NCBI RefSeq assembly: GCF_039523795.1
Contig: NZ_BAAAFZ010000006.1
Span: 62,001-126,000, forward strand
Direction of reading: 5' to 3'
DNA: 64,000 nt
Origin: Craurococcus roseus
GTDB lineage: Bacteria; Pseudomonadota; Alphaproteobacteria; Acetobacterales; Acetobacteraceae
A program made the translations under genes and the position numbers. Within the stretch, counting starts at the first letter, position 1; every line of letters begins with the position of its first letter. Shown in pieces: positions 29,574-37,469 of the stretch. The notes under the pieces were generated by a model. It had not been told where the DNA came from and made no database searches. It worked only from the letters and a program-made list of their open reading frames with translations.

Positions 29574-29900
29574 TCAGGGCGCCGCTTCCGTTTCGGCGTC
29601 CTCTTCGGCGACGTGGTCCACCATGTCGGAGAGCATGGACCGGATGTGCTGGTCGCCCACGACGTAGAAGACTTGGCGGCCGCGCCGCTCCGCGCCGAGC
29701 AGGCGCGCCGCGCGCAACAGGCGCAGGTGGTGCGAGACGAGCGACGCAGAGATTCCCAAGCGTTCTGCCATCTCGCCCACCGCCGCCGGCGCATCCAGGC
29801 AAGCCAGGATGATGCGCAGACGGGTCGGGTCGCTCATGAGGCGGAACATCTCCGCCAACTCGACCACTTGGTCATCCCCGATCCGGACGCGCCCGCGCAT
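29574..29900 (-). CDS. ArsR/SmtB-family metal-sensing repressor
   Basis: A winged-helix repressor of 108 residues. The DNA-binding helix is in MAERLGISASLVSHHLRLLR. The last helix, DQHIRSMLSDMVDHVAEE, has Asp83, His85, His96 and Glu99 in the spacing D-x-H-x10-H-x2-E, which is the alpha-5 zinc site of SmtB (CzrA has His as the fourth ligand). I start at the ATG with GGAGGAGCGTGGA directly before it; an ATG five codons upstream lacks a ribosome binding site. Divergent from the Nramp gene, which it probably represses until metal is bound. Confidence 0.88.
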   Translation of the reverse strand: MRGRVRIGDDQVVELAEMFRLMSDPTRLRIILACLDAPAAVGEMAERLGISASLVSHHLRLLRAARLLGAERRGRQVFYVVGDQHIRSMLSDMVDHVAEEDAETEAAP

Positions 29901-30023
29901 TCCACGCTCCTCCATGACCGCGGCCAGGGTTGCCCTTGCGCCGTGCCCCGGCAAGCGACGCTTGACAGGGGACTGGGCGGACCGCATTTGCACGACCCTA
30001 ACGTTTTGAAATCCAAAGGATAT

Positions 30024-30047
30024 CTGAACAGTTGAAGACGTGTTCAG
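30024..30047. promoter_or_regulatory. candidate operator for the ArsR-type repressor
   Basis: A perfect 7-bp inverted repeat, CTGAACA and TGTTCAG, with a 10-bp spacer lies in the divergent region at the start of the Nramp gene. The TGAACA/TGTTCA half-sites are those bound by SmtB/CzrA-type repressors, although the classical spacing is 2 bp. It covers the GTG at which the longest Nramp frame begins. Confidence 0.55.
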
Positions 30048-31413
30048 TCGTTGCGGCGAGTCCGGCCCGGTGCTGACCCGCCCGGAGCCGACCGCGGCCG
30101 CGGAGGCGCCGCCTGCGCGCGAGGTGAGCCTCCCCGAAATCCACCGCAGCGTGGTGGTGCCCAACGCGGGGGGCTGGCTGCGGCGGCTGCTCGCCTTCGT
30201 CGGCCCTGGCTACTTGGTGGCGGTGGGCTACATGGACCCCGGCAACTGGGCCACCGCGCTCGCGGGCGGATCGGCCTTCGGGTACACGCTGCTCTCCGTC
30301 GCCCTCGTCTCCTCGTTGATGGCCATGCTGCTGCAGGCCCTCTGCGCGCGGGTTGGCATCGCCACCGGGCGCGACCTCGCGCAGCTCTGCAGGGAGCGCT
30401 TCCCGCGCCCGGTCAACGCCGTGCTCTGGGTGCTGGCGGAGGTGGCGATCTGCGCCACCGACCTCGCCGAACTGATCGGCACCGCCATCGCGCTGCAATT
30501 GCTCTTTGGCATCCCGCTGCTGCTCGGCGTGGTGCTGACGGCGGCCGACGCCCTGCTGATCCTCTGGCTCCAGAACCGCGGGGTGCGCTGGCTGGAGGCG
30601 CTGATCGCGGGCCTCATCTTCCTCGTCTTCGGCTGCTTCGCCGTCCAGCTCTTCATGGCGCAGCCGGTGTGGTCGGAGGTGTTCGCGGGCTACATCCCCT
30701 CCGCAAGCATCGTGACAGACCAGACGCAGCTCTACATCGCCATCGGCATCCTCGGCGCCACGGTGATGCCGCACAACCTCTACCTGCACACGGCCTTGGT
30801 GCAGTCGCGCGCTTACGGCCTGGACGTGCCGGCGAAGCGCGAAGCGATCCGCTTCGCTTCCGTGGACAGCACGGTGGCGCTCTGCCTCGCGCTGACGGTC
30901 AACTCCGCCATCCTCATCACCGCCGCCGCGGTGTTCCACGCCGGCGGGCGCACGGAGGTGGCCGAGATCGGCGAGGCTTACGAGCTGCTGGCGCCCATGG
31001 TCGGCAGCGCGGCGGCGGCGACCTTGTTCGCGGTAGCGCTGCTGTTCTGCGGCTTAAACGCCACCGTCACCGCGACCATCGCGGGGCAGGCGGTGATGGA
31101 GGGCTTCCTGGGGCTGCGCCTGCCGCCGGTCCTGCGGCGGCTCGTGACCCGATTGGTGGCGATCGTGCCGGCCATCATCGTGACCTGGTTCTACGGCGAG
31201 AGCGGCACCGCGCAGCTGTTGATCCTGAGCCAAGTCATACTGTCGCTGCAACTGCCCTTCGCGGTGGTGCCACTGATGCTGTTCGCCTCCGACCGGGCGA
31301 GGCTCGGCGCGCTGACCGCCCCGCGCTGGCAACTGGCGCTGGGCTGGGCGACCACCGCGGTGGTCGTCATGCTCAACCTCAAGCTGCTCTGGGATTTCGC
31401 CCTGGGCGAATGA
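30040..31413 (+). CDS. mntH: Nramp-family divalent metal/proton symporter
   Basis: 457 residues, 11 predicted helices. DPGN at residues 66-69 (YMDPGNWAT) in the first helix and MPHN at 243-246 (ATVMPHNLYLHT) in the sixth are the metal-binding motifs of Nramp transporters for Mn2+, Fe2+ and related ions. RDLAQLCRERFPRPVNAVLW and CATDLAELIG are further family blocks. The reported start is a GTG inside the candidate operator; a GTG ten codons later avoids this conflict. The ArsR-type neighbour suggests metal-dependent control. It could carry another divalent metal such as Zn2+ or Co2+. Confidence 0.93.
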   Translation: MFSRCGESGPVLTRPEPTAAAEAPPAREVSLPEIHRSVVVPNAGGWLRRLLAFVGPGYLVAVGYMDPGNWATALAGGSAFGYTLLSVALVSSLMAMLLQALCARVGIATGRDLAQLCRERFPRPVNAVLWVLAEVAICATDLAELIGTAIALQLLFGIPLLLGVVLTAADALLILWLQNRGVRWLEALIAGLIFLVFGCFAVQLFMAQPVWSEVFAGYIPSASIVTDQTQLYIAIGILGATVMPHNLYLHTALVQSRAYGLDVPAKREAIRFASVDSTVALCLALTVNSAILITAAAVFHAGGRTEVAEIGEAYELLAPMVGSAAAATLFAVALLFCGLNATVTATIAGQAVMEGFLGLRLPPVLRRLVTRLVAIVPAIIVTWFYGESGTAQLLILSQVILSLQLPFAVVPLMLFASDRARLGALTAPRWQLALGWATTAVVVMLNLKLLWDFALGE

Positions 31414-31437
31414 CGGCGGGCGCGGCGGCGCCCGCCG
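31414..31437. terminator. bidirectional hairpin between mntH and the methyltransferase
   Basis: Perfect 10-bp arms (CGGCGGGCGC and complement) around a GGCG loop fill the 27-bp convergent gap, starting directly after the mntH stop. There is no T-run on either side. The position argues for a shared terminator. Confidence 0.6.
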
Positions 31438-31440
31438 GCG

Positions 31441-32052
31441 TCAGGCGAAGGCCATCCGGTTCGGCACGCGCACGAGCGTGAACAGGCCGAAGGGCGGGCA
31501 AGGGGCGATCTCGGCCGCCGCGTCGGGATGCTCCAGCAGGTCGCCGAGCGAGAAGTCCGGGTGCCAGCCCAGCACCCGCGACAGCGGCGCCAGGGTGCGT
31601 TCCGCCCACCAGCGCACGCCCTTCTCGGCGGCGAAGTGGTTCACGAACAGCAACTCGCCGCCGGGCCGCACCACGCGGCGCATTTCGCTGAGCAGGCGCC
31701 GAGCGTCCGGCACCACGGTCGCGGTGAACATGGCCACGGCGATGTCGAAGCTGGCGTCGCGGAAGGACATCGCCTCCGCGTCCATCTCCACCAAACCGAC
31801 CACGTTCCGCAGGCGCTCCCGCTTCACCCGCTTCCGGGCCTGGAGGAGCATCTCGCGCGAGAGGTCGATGCCGACCACCCGCTTCTCCGGCGCGTAGCGC
31901 GGCAGGGCGAGGCCGGTGCCGACGCCCACCTCCAGCACGCGCGCGCCGGGCAGGCCGTTCACCGCGGCGACGGCGCGCCGCCGCCCTGCGGCCGAAACGG
32001 CGCCGAACACCTCGTCGTACACGCCGGCCCAGCGGCGGTACGCCTCGCGCAC
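31441..32052 (-). CDS. class I SAM methyltransferase, PmtA (phosphatidylethanolamine N-methyltransferase)-like
   Basis: 203 residues from a GTG. AYRRWAGVYDEVFG at the start and VLEVGVGTGLALPRYAP as SAM loop are typical of the Rhodobacter-type PmtA that methylates phosphatidylethanolamine towards phosphatidylcholine. GIDLSREMLLQARKRV and VVPDARRLLSEMRRVVRPGG follow. The frame stays open 25 codons upstream to an ATT that sits directly behind GGAGGAGGC, so the protein may begin there with ITISQAGLHQADRH; the GTG itself has only a weak ribosome binding site. Ubiquinone-type methyltransferases are the alternative family. Confidence 0.82.
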   Translation of the reverse strand: MREAYRRWAGVYDEVFGAVSAAGRRRAVAAVNGLPGARVLEVGVGTGLALPRYAPEKRVVGIDLSREMLLQARKRVKRERLRNVVGLVEMDAEAMSFRDASFDIAVAMFTATVVPDARRLLSEMRRVVRPGGELLFVNHFAAEKGVRWWAERTLAPLSRVLGWHPDFSLGDLLEHPDAAAEIAPCPPFGLFTLVRVPNRMAFA

Positions 32053-32128
32053 TGCCTCGGCGTCGAGCGCCGCGCGCGGGTGGCCGTGCCTATCGGCCTG
32101 ATGGAGCCCTGCTTGCGAAATGGTAATG

Positions 32129-32136
32129 CCTCCTCC
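32129..32136 (-). promoter_or_regulatory. strong Shine-Dalgarno sequence ahead of a possible ATT start
   Basis: GGAGGAGG on the minus strand is followed after one base by ATT ACC ATT TCG, in frame with the PmtA-like gene. No ATG, GTG or TTG starts that frame within a usable distance of it. Either ATT initiates here, as it does in infC, or the ATG was mutated. Confidence 0.4.
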
Positions 32137-32196
32137 GTCGGCGGTGCGCTAGACCACCGGGGCCGCGGACGCAAGCAACACGGACCGGTCGTTCGG

Positions 32197-33063
32197 CTAT
32201 CGCCGGTCCCGGTCCGGAAACGCAACCATAACCCCGCCCAACGCGATCACCGCCGCGCCGGCCAGAGACGCCGCGTCGGGCCAGTCGTTGAAAACCAGCA
32301 CCCCCGCCAAAGTTGCCCAGATGAGTTGCGTGTAGGTCAGCGGGGCCAAGAGGCTGGCCGGGGCGCGTGCAAAGGCCAGCACCAGCAGCCCGTGACCAGC
32401 GCCGCCGAGGAGGCCGCGGCTCGCCAGCAACAGCCAGTCGCCCAAGGGCGGCGCCGTCCAGAACAGCGGTTGTGCCAGGCTGGTGGCGACGGTGGCGGCG
32501 AAGCCCGTGTGCAAGATGGTGGTGCGGGGGTCGTCCACCGTCGCCAACTTGCGGGTGAGGATCTGGTACACCGCGAAGAGCATGGCGGTGCCTAGCGGCA
32601 GCACCATCGCCCAGTTCGACGGCGCTTCCCCGGTGAGGGCGGGCGGGCGCAGAGCGATGGTCACGCCGAGCAGGCCGATGCCCACGCCCATCCAGCGCCG
32701 CCACCCCACGGGCTCGCCCAGCCACAGCGCGGCCAGCGCCACGGTCAGCACCGGCGAGGCGAAGCCGACCGCCGTTGCGTCGGCCAGCGGAATGCGCGCC
32801 AGGGCGGATGAGAAGAGCAGGTTGGACGCGGCGAGCAACAGGCTGCGCGCCGCTTGCAAGCGAGGGGCTCGGGACCGCCAAGGCAAGCTCCCCGTTGCGA
32901 TCCTGATGACCAACGCCGCGCCGAGCAGGCTGAACAGGAACCGCGCCCACATGAGCTGCGGCACGGCGTAATACACCGTCAGCCGCTTCACGAGCGTGTC
33001 CATCACCACGAAGAGCGCCAGCGCGGACAGGTGCAACGCGACGCCGGCGAGCCGGCTGTTCAC
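32197..33063 (-). CDS. EamA/DMT-superfamily transporter
   Basis: 288 residues, about ten helices in two EamA repeats, the usual size for drug/metabolite exporters such as RhaT-like and YdcZ-like carriers. MWARFLFSLLGAALVIRI and AVGFASPVLTVALAALWLGE belong to the first repeat, PLTYTQLIWATLAGVLVFND to the second. It probably exports amino acids, nucleosides or related metabolites; substrate cannot be told. The N-terminus MNSRLAGVALHLSALALFVV is a typical first helix. Confidence 0.88.
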   Translation of the reverse strand: MNSRLAGVALHLSALALFVVMDTLVKRLTVYYAVPQLMWARFLFSLLGAALVIRIATGSLPWRSRAPRLQAARSLLLAASNLLFSSALARIPLADATAVGFASPVLTVALAALWLGEPVGWRRWMGVGIGLLGVTIALRPPALTGEAPSNWAMVLPLGTAMLFAVYQILTRKLATVDDPRTTILHTGFAATVATSLAQPLFWTAPPLGDWLLLASRGLLGGAGHGLLVLAFARAPASLLAPLTYTQLIWATLAGVLVFNDWPDAASLAGAAVIALGGVMVAFPDRDRR

Positions 33064-33198
33064 GGACGTCGGCCAGGAAATTCAACCATGCCGCGAGAAT
33101 GGCTGGCCGGCCGGCATCGGCCAAGCGCGGAAACGGCATGGCTGAGGCGACCGGCGCGCCGCGTGGCGCGTCGGACACCGCCCCCGCCCCCGCCCGCG

Positions 33199-33702
33199 TC
33201 AGGCCGCGTCGGAGCGGCGGTCGCGGACCCTCACGTAGGCGATGGCGGCGTGCTCGGCGCAGTAGGGCTTCCCGGGCGCCGCCTCGCAACCGCAGAAGCG
33301 GAACTCGCGCTGGCCGGGCTCGCCGATCGGCCAGCAGCAACTCCGCAAGGAAGCGCGCGGGAAATGGCTCACCTGGGCGGATACGACGGGGGCGGGTGCG
33401 GCGGATGGCCGCGGCACCGGCTGGGGCTGCGGCGCTTGCGGAACCGCCCGCGCGGCAGCGGCTGCGATGGCTGGCGCGGCGTCGTGAGCGGCGGCGGCGG
33501 GCTTGCGGCGGGGCGCCGACGACGGGACGCCCAACCCTTCCAGCTTGCGGATGGGGCTCGGCCGGGCGGGGAGGTCCAACCGGTGCGCCTTGCCGACGAT
33601 GGCGTTCTTCGTGACCCCCATGCGGCGCCCGATCTCGGCGGTGGAGTGGCCCTCGGCCCAGAGGGCGCGGAGCAGGTCAATAGACTTCGCCGTCCATTCC
33701 AT
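33199..33702 (-). CDS. gcrA: GcrA cell cycle regulator
   Basis: 167 residues. The N-terminal 45 residues (MEWTAKSIDLLRALWAEGHS, IGRRMGVTKNAIVGKAHRL) form the GcrA helix-turn-helix. A Pro/Ala-rich linker leads to the C-terminal sigma-70-binding module CCWPIGEPG, FRFCGCEA and PYCAEH. GcrA is restricted to alphaproteobacteria; with sigma-70 it activates promoters carrying GANTC sites methylated by CcrM. GAGGGAGACCCGC precedes the ATG. Its own upstream region holds a DnaA box and a large inverted repeat, listed separately. Confidence 0.95.
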   Translation of the reverse strand: MEWTAKSIDLLRALWAEGHSTAEIGRRMGVTKNAIVGKAHRLDLPARPSPIRKLEGLGVPSSAPRRKPAAAAHDAAPAIAAAAARAVPQAPQPQPVPRPSAAPAPVVSAQVSHFPRASLRSCCWPIGEPGQREFRFCGCEAAPGKPYCAEHAAIAYVRVRDRRSDAA

Positions 33703-33719
33703 GCGGGTCTCCCTCGCCG

Positions 33720-33743
33720 TGACCCACCACATCTCGTGGGTCA
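33720..33743. promoter_or_regulatory. 24-bp perfect inverted repeat in the gcrA 5' region
   Basis: TGACCCAC and GTGGGTCA, 8-bp perfect arms with an 8-bp spacer, end 18 bp before the gcrA start codon. The region is AT-rich on its far side (CAATATACGG). This fits an operator; an mRNA hairpin in the leader is the other reading. The binding protein is unknown. Confidence 0.55.
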
Positions 33744-33809
33744 CAATATACGGTAGGACAACACAGAACGGCTCCACAAGTTCTAGCTGGCCTTTCTGGA
33801 TCGAAAAGT

Positions 33810-33818
33810 TGTGGAAAA
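33810..33818 (-). promoter_or_regulatory. DnaA box upstream of gcrA
   Basis: TTTTCCACA on the gcrA strand fits the DnaA consensus TTWTNCACA. It lies 108 bp upstream of the gcrA start. In Caulobacter, DnaA directly activates gcrA transcription, so a site here makes sense. It is a single box and could also serve the divergent DUF6152 gene. Confidence 0.5.
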
Positions 33819-33832
33819 CCTGGGGTTTCGTT

Positions 33833-33837
33833 GACTC
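33833..33837. promoter_or_regulatory. GANTC (CcrM methylation) site between gcrA and the DUF6152 gene
   Basis: GACTC in the 186-bp divergent region, 15 bp beyond the DnaA box and about 52 bp before the DUF6152 start. GcrA-dependent promoters carry methylated GANTC near -10/-35. A single 5-bp site can occur by chance. Confidence 0.3.
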
Positions 33838-33888
33838 GCGCCGGCACCGGTACCTTTTCCTCCCCAGGTGCCACCGAAGGAGCGATCC

Positions 33889-34287
33889 ATGCATTTCGCA
33901 TCGAACCCGCCGCGCCGCCGGCCGCTGGCGGCGGGCCTCGGCCTGCTCGCGCTCGGATGGGCCGCAGCCGCCCCGGCGCTCGCCCACCACGGCTGGTCCG
34001 GCTACGGCTCAGAGGAATTCTCGATGTCCGGCACCGTCCAGTCGGCCAACCTCGGCGGCCCGCACGGCGTGGTACGGGTGCTCGACGGGAACGGGCGGGT
34101 GTGGGACGTGGTGCTCGGGCCGCCGCGCAACCAAAGCCGGGCCGGGTTGACCGAGGCCGCGCTGCCGGCCGGCGCCGCCGTGACCGCTTGGGGCCACCGC
34201 CACCTCGACCCGAACCGGCTGGAGATGAAGACGGAGCGCCTGCGCGTCGGGACGACGGTGTTCGACATCTACCCCGACCGCTCGTAG
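33889..34287 (+). CDS. DUF6152 family periplasmic protein
   Basis: 132 residues. The N-terminus is basic (RRR) followed by a hydrophobic segment ending APALAHHGW, a Sec signal peptide with a mature HHGW start typical of DUF6152. The remainder (MSGTVQSANLGGPHGVVRVL and GHRHLDPNRLEMKTERL) looks like a small OB-like beta barrel, which in this family often keeps His/Asn motifs for binding. GAAGGAGCGATCC precedes the ATG. It is followed after 7 bp by a DUF6644 gene, a common pairing. Confidence 0.8.
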   Translation: MHFASNPPRRRPLAAGLGLLALGWAAAAPALAHHGWSGYGSEEFSMSGTVQSANLGGPHGVVRVLDGNGRVWDVVLGPPRNQSRAGLTEAALPAGAAVTAWGHRHLDPNRLEMKTERLRVGTTVFDIYPDRS

Positions 34288-34294
34288 CCGCGGT

Positions 34295-34756
34295 TTGGCG
34301 GACGTCGCCGTTTGGCTCGAAGCGTCGCTGTTGGCGCGGGCGTTGAAGTCCGGGCCTTGGGTCTACCCGCTGGTGAACCTCGCCCACCTGCTCGGCGTCG
34401 CGCTGTTGCTGGGCGCCATCGCCGCGCTCGATCTGCGCTTGGTGGGGCTCTGGCCGGGCACGCCGGTCCCGGCGCTGGCGCGCGCGACGGTGCCGGTGGC
34501 GGGCGCCGGCCTCGCCTTGGCCCTCCTGACCGGCCCGGCGCTGCTCACCGTGCGGGCGACCGAGTACGTGGAGAACCCGTTTCTCTGGATGAAATTCGGC
34601 GCGGTGGCGCTCGGGCTCGCCAACCTCGCCGCGCTGCACCGGTCCGCGGCGTGGCGGAGCGGCGGGCGCGGGCGCCGCCTCGCAGTGGCCGGGGCGGTGT
34701 CCTTGGCCGCTTGGCTCTCGGCCGTCTCGGCGGGGCGGATGATCGCCTACTGGTGA
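34295..34756 (+). CDS. DUF6644 family membrane protein
   Basis: 153 residues with four predicted helices. LKSGPWVYPLVNLAHLLGVA near residue 17 and FLWMKFGAVALGLANLAALH near 97 have the His residues typical of this cytochrome-b561-like family; whether heme is bound is not shown. It starts with TTG 7 bp after the DUF6152 stop, so the two are probably one transcript. The function of the pair is unknown. Convergent with the formamidase gene. Confidence 0.75.
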   Translation: MADVAVWLEASLLARALKSGPWVYPLVNLAHLLGVALLLGAIAALDLRLVGLWPGTPVPALARATVPVAGAGLALALLTGPALLTVRATEYVENPFLWMKFGAVALGLANLAALHRSAAWRSGGRGRRLAVAGAVSLAAWLSAVSAGRMIAYW

Positions 34757-34760
34757 GGGC

Positions 34761-35735
34761 TCAGAACAGCAACCCCTTGCGCAGCATCCCGTGGACGCCC
34801 TTCTCGCCGTTCACGGTCTGCGTCACCCGGAAGTCCACGGCGAGCGAGCAGAGCTGGTAAGCATCGGCGGCGGAGAGGTTCGCGCGCGACACGATGAAGG
34901 CGATCATCTCGCGCAGCGCCTGCTTCATGGCGAGGTCCAGGTCCTCGTGCATCCCCATGCTGATGAAGTGCGTGGCCGTCTCGGCGCGGGGGAAGCGCAG
35001 GACGGGGTCTTTCGCGCCGCCGCCCTTCTCCAGGCCGAGGCGGAAATGCCCGGTGAGGCACATCTCCAGCGCGTTGATGCAGACCTCGCCGTCGCCCTGC
35101 ACGCCGTGCCCGTCGCCGGCGGAGAACAGGGCGCCTTGGTTGAACACGGGCAGGTAGAGCGTGGCGCCCTCGCCGATCTCCTTGTTGTCCAAGTTGCCGC
35201 CGTGGGCGCGCGGCTCCTTGGTGGAGATCTGCCCCCACTCCTCCGGCGGCGCCACGCCCATCACGCCGAAGAAGGGCGAGAGCGGCAGGGTGATCCCCGG
35301 CCCGACCGGGACCTTGCAGGTGCGCGCCGCGCGGTCCACCGGGATGTGCAGCACGCGCTTGTACGGGAAGTCCTCCGGCAGCGTGCCGACCAGCGGCCGG
35401 AAGCCGCAGAAGCCCCAATCGGCGCCCAACTCTATCTTCTCCACCGTCACCCGGAGGCAGTCGCCCGGCTCCGCGCCGCGCACCGCCACCGGCCCGGTGA
35501 TGATGTGCGGGCCGAGGCGCGGCACGTTGCCCTTGTGGATGGCGAGCAGCCGCTCCGGGATGGAAAAGGCGCCGCCGGGCGCCGGGCACTGCTCCGGCCC
35601 GCCGGACACGCATTCCAGCACCACGAGGTCGCCCGGGTCGGCAGTGGCGACCGGCTGGAACGCGGCGTCGAAGGCGCCCCAGTGGACGGTCTCGGGCGTG
35701 GGCGTGACGTGGTGCGTGGCGGGGGCGGTGGGCAT
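34761..35735 (-). CDS. acetamidase/formamidase family protein
   Basis: 324 residues from MPTAPATHH. The FmdA/AmdA fold is shown by GDLVVLECVSGG near residue 35, HIITGPVAVRGAEPGDCLRV near 82, and HGGNLDNKEIGEGATLYLPV with GDGHGVQGDGEVC in the middle; the conserved Asp and His residues bind zinc or calcium. It hydrolyses short amides to acid and ammonia. GAGGAG precedes the chosen ATG. The frame is open for 19 further codons upstream, but these look non-coding. Confidence 0.9.
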   Translation of the reverse strand: MPTAPATHHVTPTPETVHWGAFDAAFQPVATADPGDLVVLECVSGGPEQCPAPGGAFSIPERLLAIHKGNVPRLGPHIITGPVAVRGAEPGDCLRVTVEKIELGADWGFCGFRPLVGTLPEDFPYKRVLHIPVDRAARTCKVPVGPGITLPLSPFFGVMGVAPPEEWGQISTKEPRAHGGNLDNKEIGEGATLYLPVFNQGALFSAGDGHGVQGDGEVCINALEMCLTGHFRLGLEKGGGAKDPVLRFPRAETATHFISMGMHEDLDLAMKQALREMIAFIVSRANLSAADAYQLCSLAVDFRVTQTVNGEKGVHGMLRKGLLF

Positions 35736-35802
35736 CGCGGACGGGCTCCTCGGTGGACGCGCCAAGGAAGGCAGAGGGGCGCCCGCGGTCAATCCGCCTC
35801 CG

Positions 35803-36483
35803 CTACCGTCCCCGCAGCCGTTCCCCGAGCGCTTTCTGCTCGTCCGGGCACACTTGGCCCAGGCGCTCGTACTCCTCGGGCCGGTCTATCCCGCGGTGCG
35901 CCGCCTCCCGCGCGGCCTGCATGGCTTCGAAGGCGGGCACGATGGCGCGGCGCAAGGCCTCTTGCAGCGCCGCCACCGCTGACTGCTCGGTGGCCCCGCG
36001 CCCCGCCGCCGACGCCGCCCACCGCCGGGTCGCCGCTTCGGCATCGGCGGCGGCTCGCCGGAAGGTGTCCCTGTTCACGGCGACGTGGCGCCGTTCGTGC
36101 GCCTCCGTTTCGCGGAACAAGCAGCTCCCGCGCGGCACCTCGCGGGCGATGCGGACGCCGAACTCGGCGTGGCGGACGTTGAGCGAAACCCGCTCCGGCC
36201 GCGCGCAGGCCCGTCCGTCCGCCGACGCGATGCGCGCCTCGATCTCGCTCCGCCATTCCACCCGGGAGGTGGTGGAGCCGAGGTGGCGGAGCGCGGCGCC
36301 GCGCGGCGCGTTCGCTTCGGCGCGGAGGGCGTCCATGCCGGTCCCGAGGTCCAGCGTCGGCTCGGGGTCGTGGAGCGAGACCTCGACGCGCGGGCTGGTC
36401 TCCGGACAATCCGGCTGCGCCACGGCCGCGGTCCCCGCCACCACGGACGCGGCTGCCGCCGCGAGGATCACGACCGGCTTCAT
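35803..36483 (-). CDS. secreted HExxH-motif protein (DUF922-like)
   Basis: 226 residues. A signal peptide (MKPVVILAAAAASVVAGTAA up to AVAQ) leads a soluble periplasmic protein. ETEAHERRHVAVNRDTFRRA contains HERRH, a zincin-type HExxH, and four Cys residues could form disulfides. The arrangement resembles DUF922 putative zinc-dependent proteases; I cannot show a third ligand. The ATG overlaps the corA stop by 4 bp (ATGA), which favours this start over one two codons upstream. Confidence 0.7.
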   Translation of the reverse strand: MKPVVILAAAAASVVAGTAAVAQPDCPETSPRVEVSLHDPEPTLDLGTGMDALRAEANAPRGAALRHLGSTTSRVEWRSEIEARIASADGRACARPERVSLNVRHAEFGVRIAREVPRGSCLFRETEAHERRHVAVNRDTFRRAAADAEAATRRWAASAAGRGATEQSAVAALQEALRRAIVPAFEAMQAAREAAHRGIDRPEEYERLGQVCPDEQKALGERLRGR

Positions 36484-37469
36484 AGCCATCCCTTCCGCTT
36501 GAAGTAGAGGACGGGCAGCGCCGCCGAGACCACCATCAGCAGCAGCGCGAATGGGTAGCCGACCGCCCAGCGCAGCTCCGGCATGAACTCGAAATTCATG
36601 CCGTAGATGCTGGCCAGGAGGGTGGGCGGCATCAGCGCCACCGAGGCCACGGTGAAGGTTTTGATGATGTTGGTCTGCTCGACGTTGATGATGCCGAGCA
36701 CCGCGTCCAGCAGGAACTGCGCCTTGCTGTTCAGGAAGCTCGCGTGCTCCACCAAACTACGGACGTCGCGCACCAGGGTCTTGATGAGCCCTTGGTTCTC
36801 CTTGCGCACCGCCCCTGACTTCTCGGCGCTGACGAAGCTCAGGATGCGCGACAGCCCGAGCAGCGTCTCGCTGGCGCGCGTCGTCACCTCGCCCACCTGC
36901 CCGAGGGTGATGAGCGTCTCCTTCAGGCCGGCGTCCTTCGCCGTGGCCTTGGCCTTGGCGCGGGCGGTGCGGAAGGCCGCTTGGCTGGCGCGGTCCATGT
37001 CGGCGCCGATGCGCTCCAGGATGTCGGCCAAGCGGTCCACGATCTGCTCGAACAGGTGCAGCATCACCGCGTCCGGCCCGCCGAACAGCAGGGTGCGGGG
37101 CGTCCTTTGGCAACGGGCGCCGAACACCTCGAAGGCGCGCGGCGTGGCGTAGCGCACCGTGACCAGGTTCTGGTTGCCGAGCACGAAGGTGATGGCGGTG
37201 GAGCCGTACTCGCCGCCCTCGACGCCGTAGAGGAAATTCGCGGTCAGGAACAGCGCGTCGCCTTCGCGGTAGAGGCGGGAGGAGCTTTCGATCTCCTGCA
37301 TCTCCTCGCGCGTCGGCACCTCCAGGCGCAGCGCGGCCTGGACCTGCTTCTCCTCTTCGGGCGTCGGGCTCAACAGGTCGATCCAAACGGCGCGGCGGAG
37401 CGCCTCGGCGTCCTGCGCGCCTTCCCGCATCGAAAGGCCGCCGTTGTCGACGGTGTAGGTGGTCAACAT
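36480..37469 (-). CDS. corA: CorA-family magnesium/cobalt transporter
   Basis: 329 residues. A long soluble N-terminal funnel domain is followed by two C-terminal helices. YGMNFEFMPEL is the GMN selectivity motif with the loop after it, and the protein ends in the basic YFKRKGWL. The pentamer conducts Mg2+ (also Co2+ or Ni2+) down its gradient. The start MLTTYTVDNGG matches the family. The 266 bp upstream hold no gene and should contain the promoter. Confidence 0.95.
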   Translation of the reverse strand: MLTTYTVDNGGLSMREGAQDAEALRRAVWIDLLSPTPEEEKQVQAALRLEVPTREEMQEIESSSRLYREGDALFLTANFLYGVEGGEYGSTAITFVLGNQNLVTVRYATPRAFEVFGARCQRTPRTLLFGGPDAVMLHLFEQIVDRLADILERIGADMDRASQAAFRTARAKAKATAKDAGLKETLITLGQVGEVTTRASETLLGLSRILSFVSAEKSGAVRKENQGLIKTLVRDVRSLVEHASFLNSKAQFLLDAVLGIINVEQTNIIKTFTVASVALMPPTLLASIYGMNFEFMPELRWAVGYPFALLLMVVSAALPVLYFKRKGWL

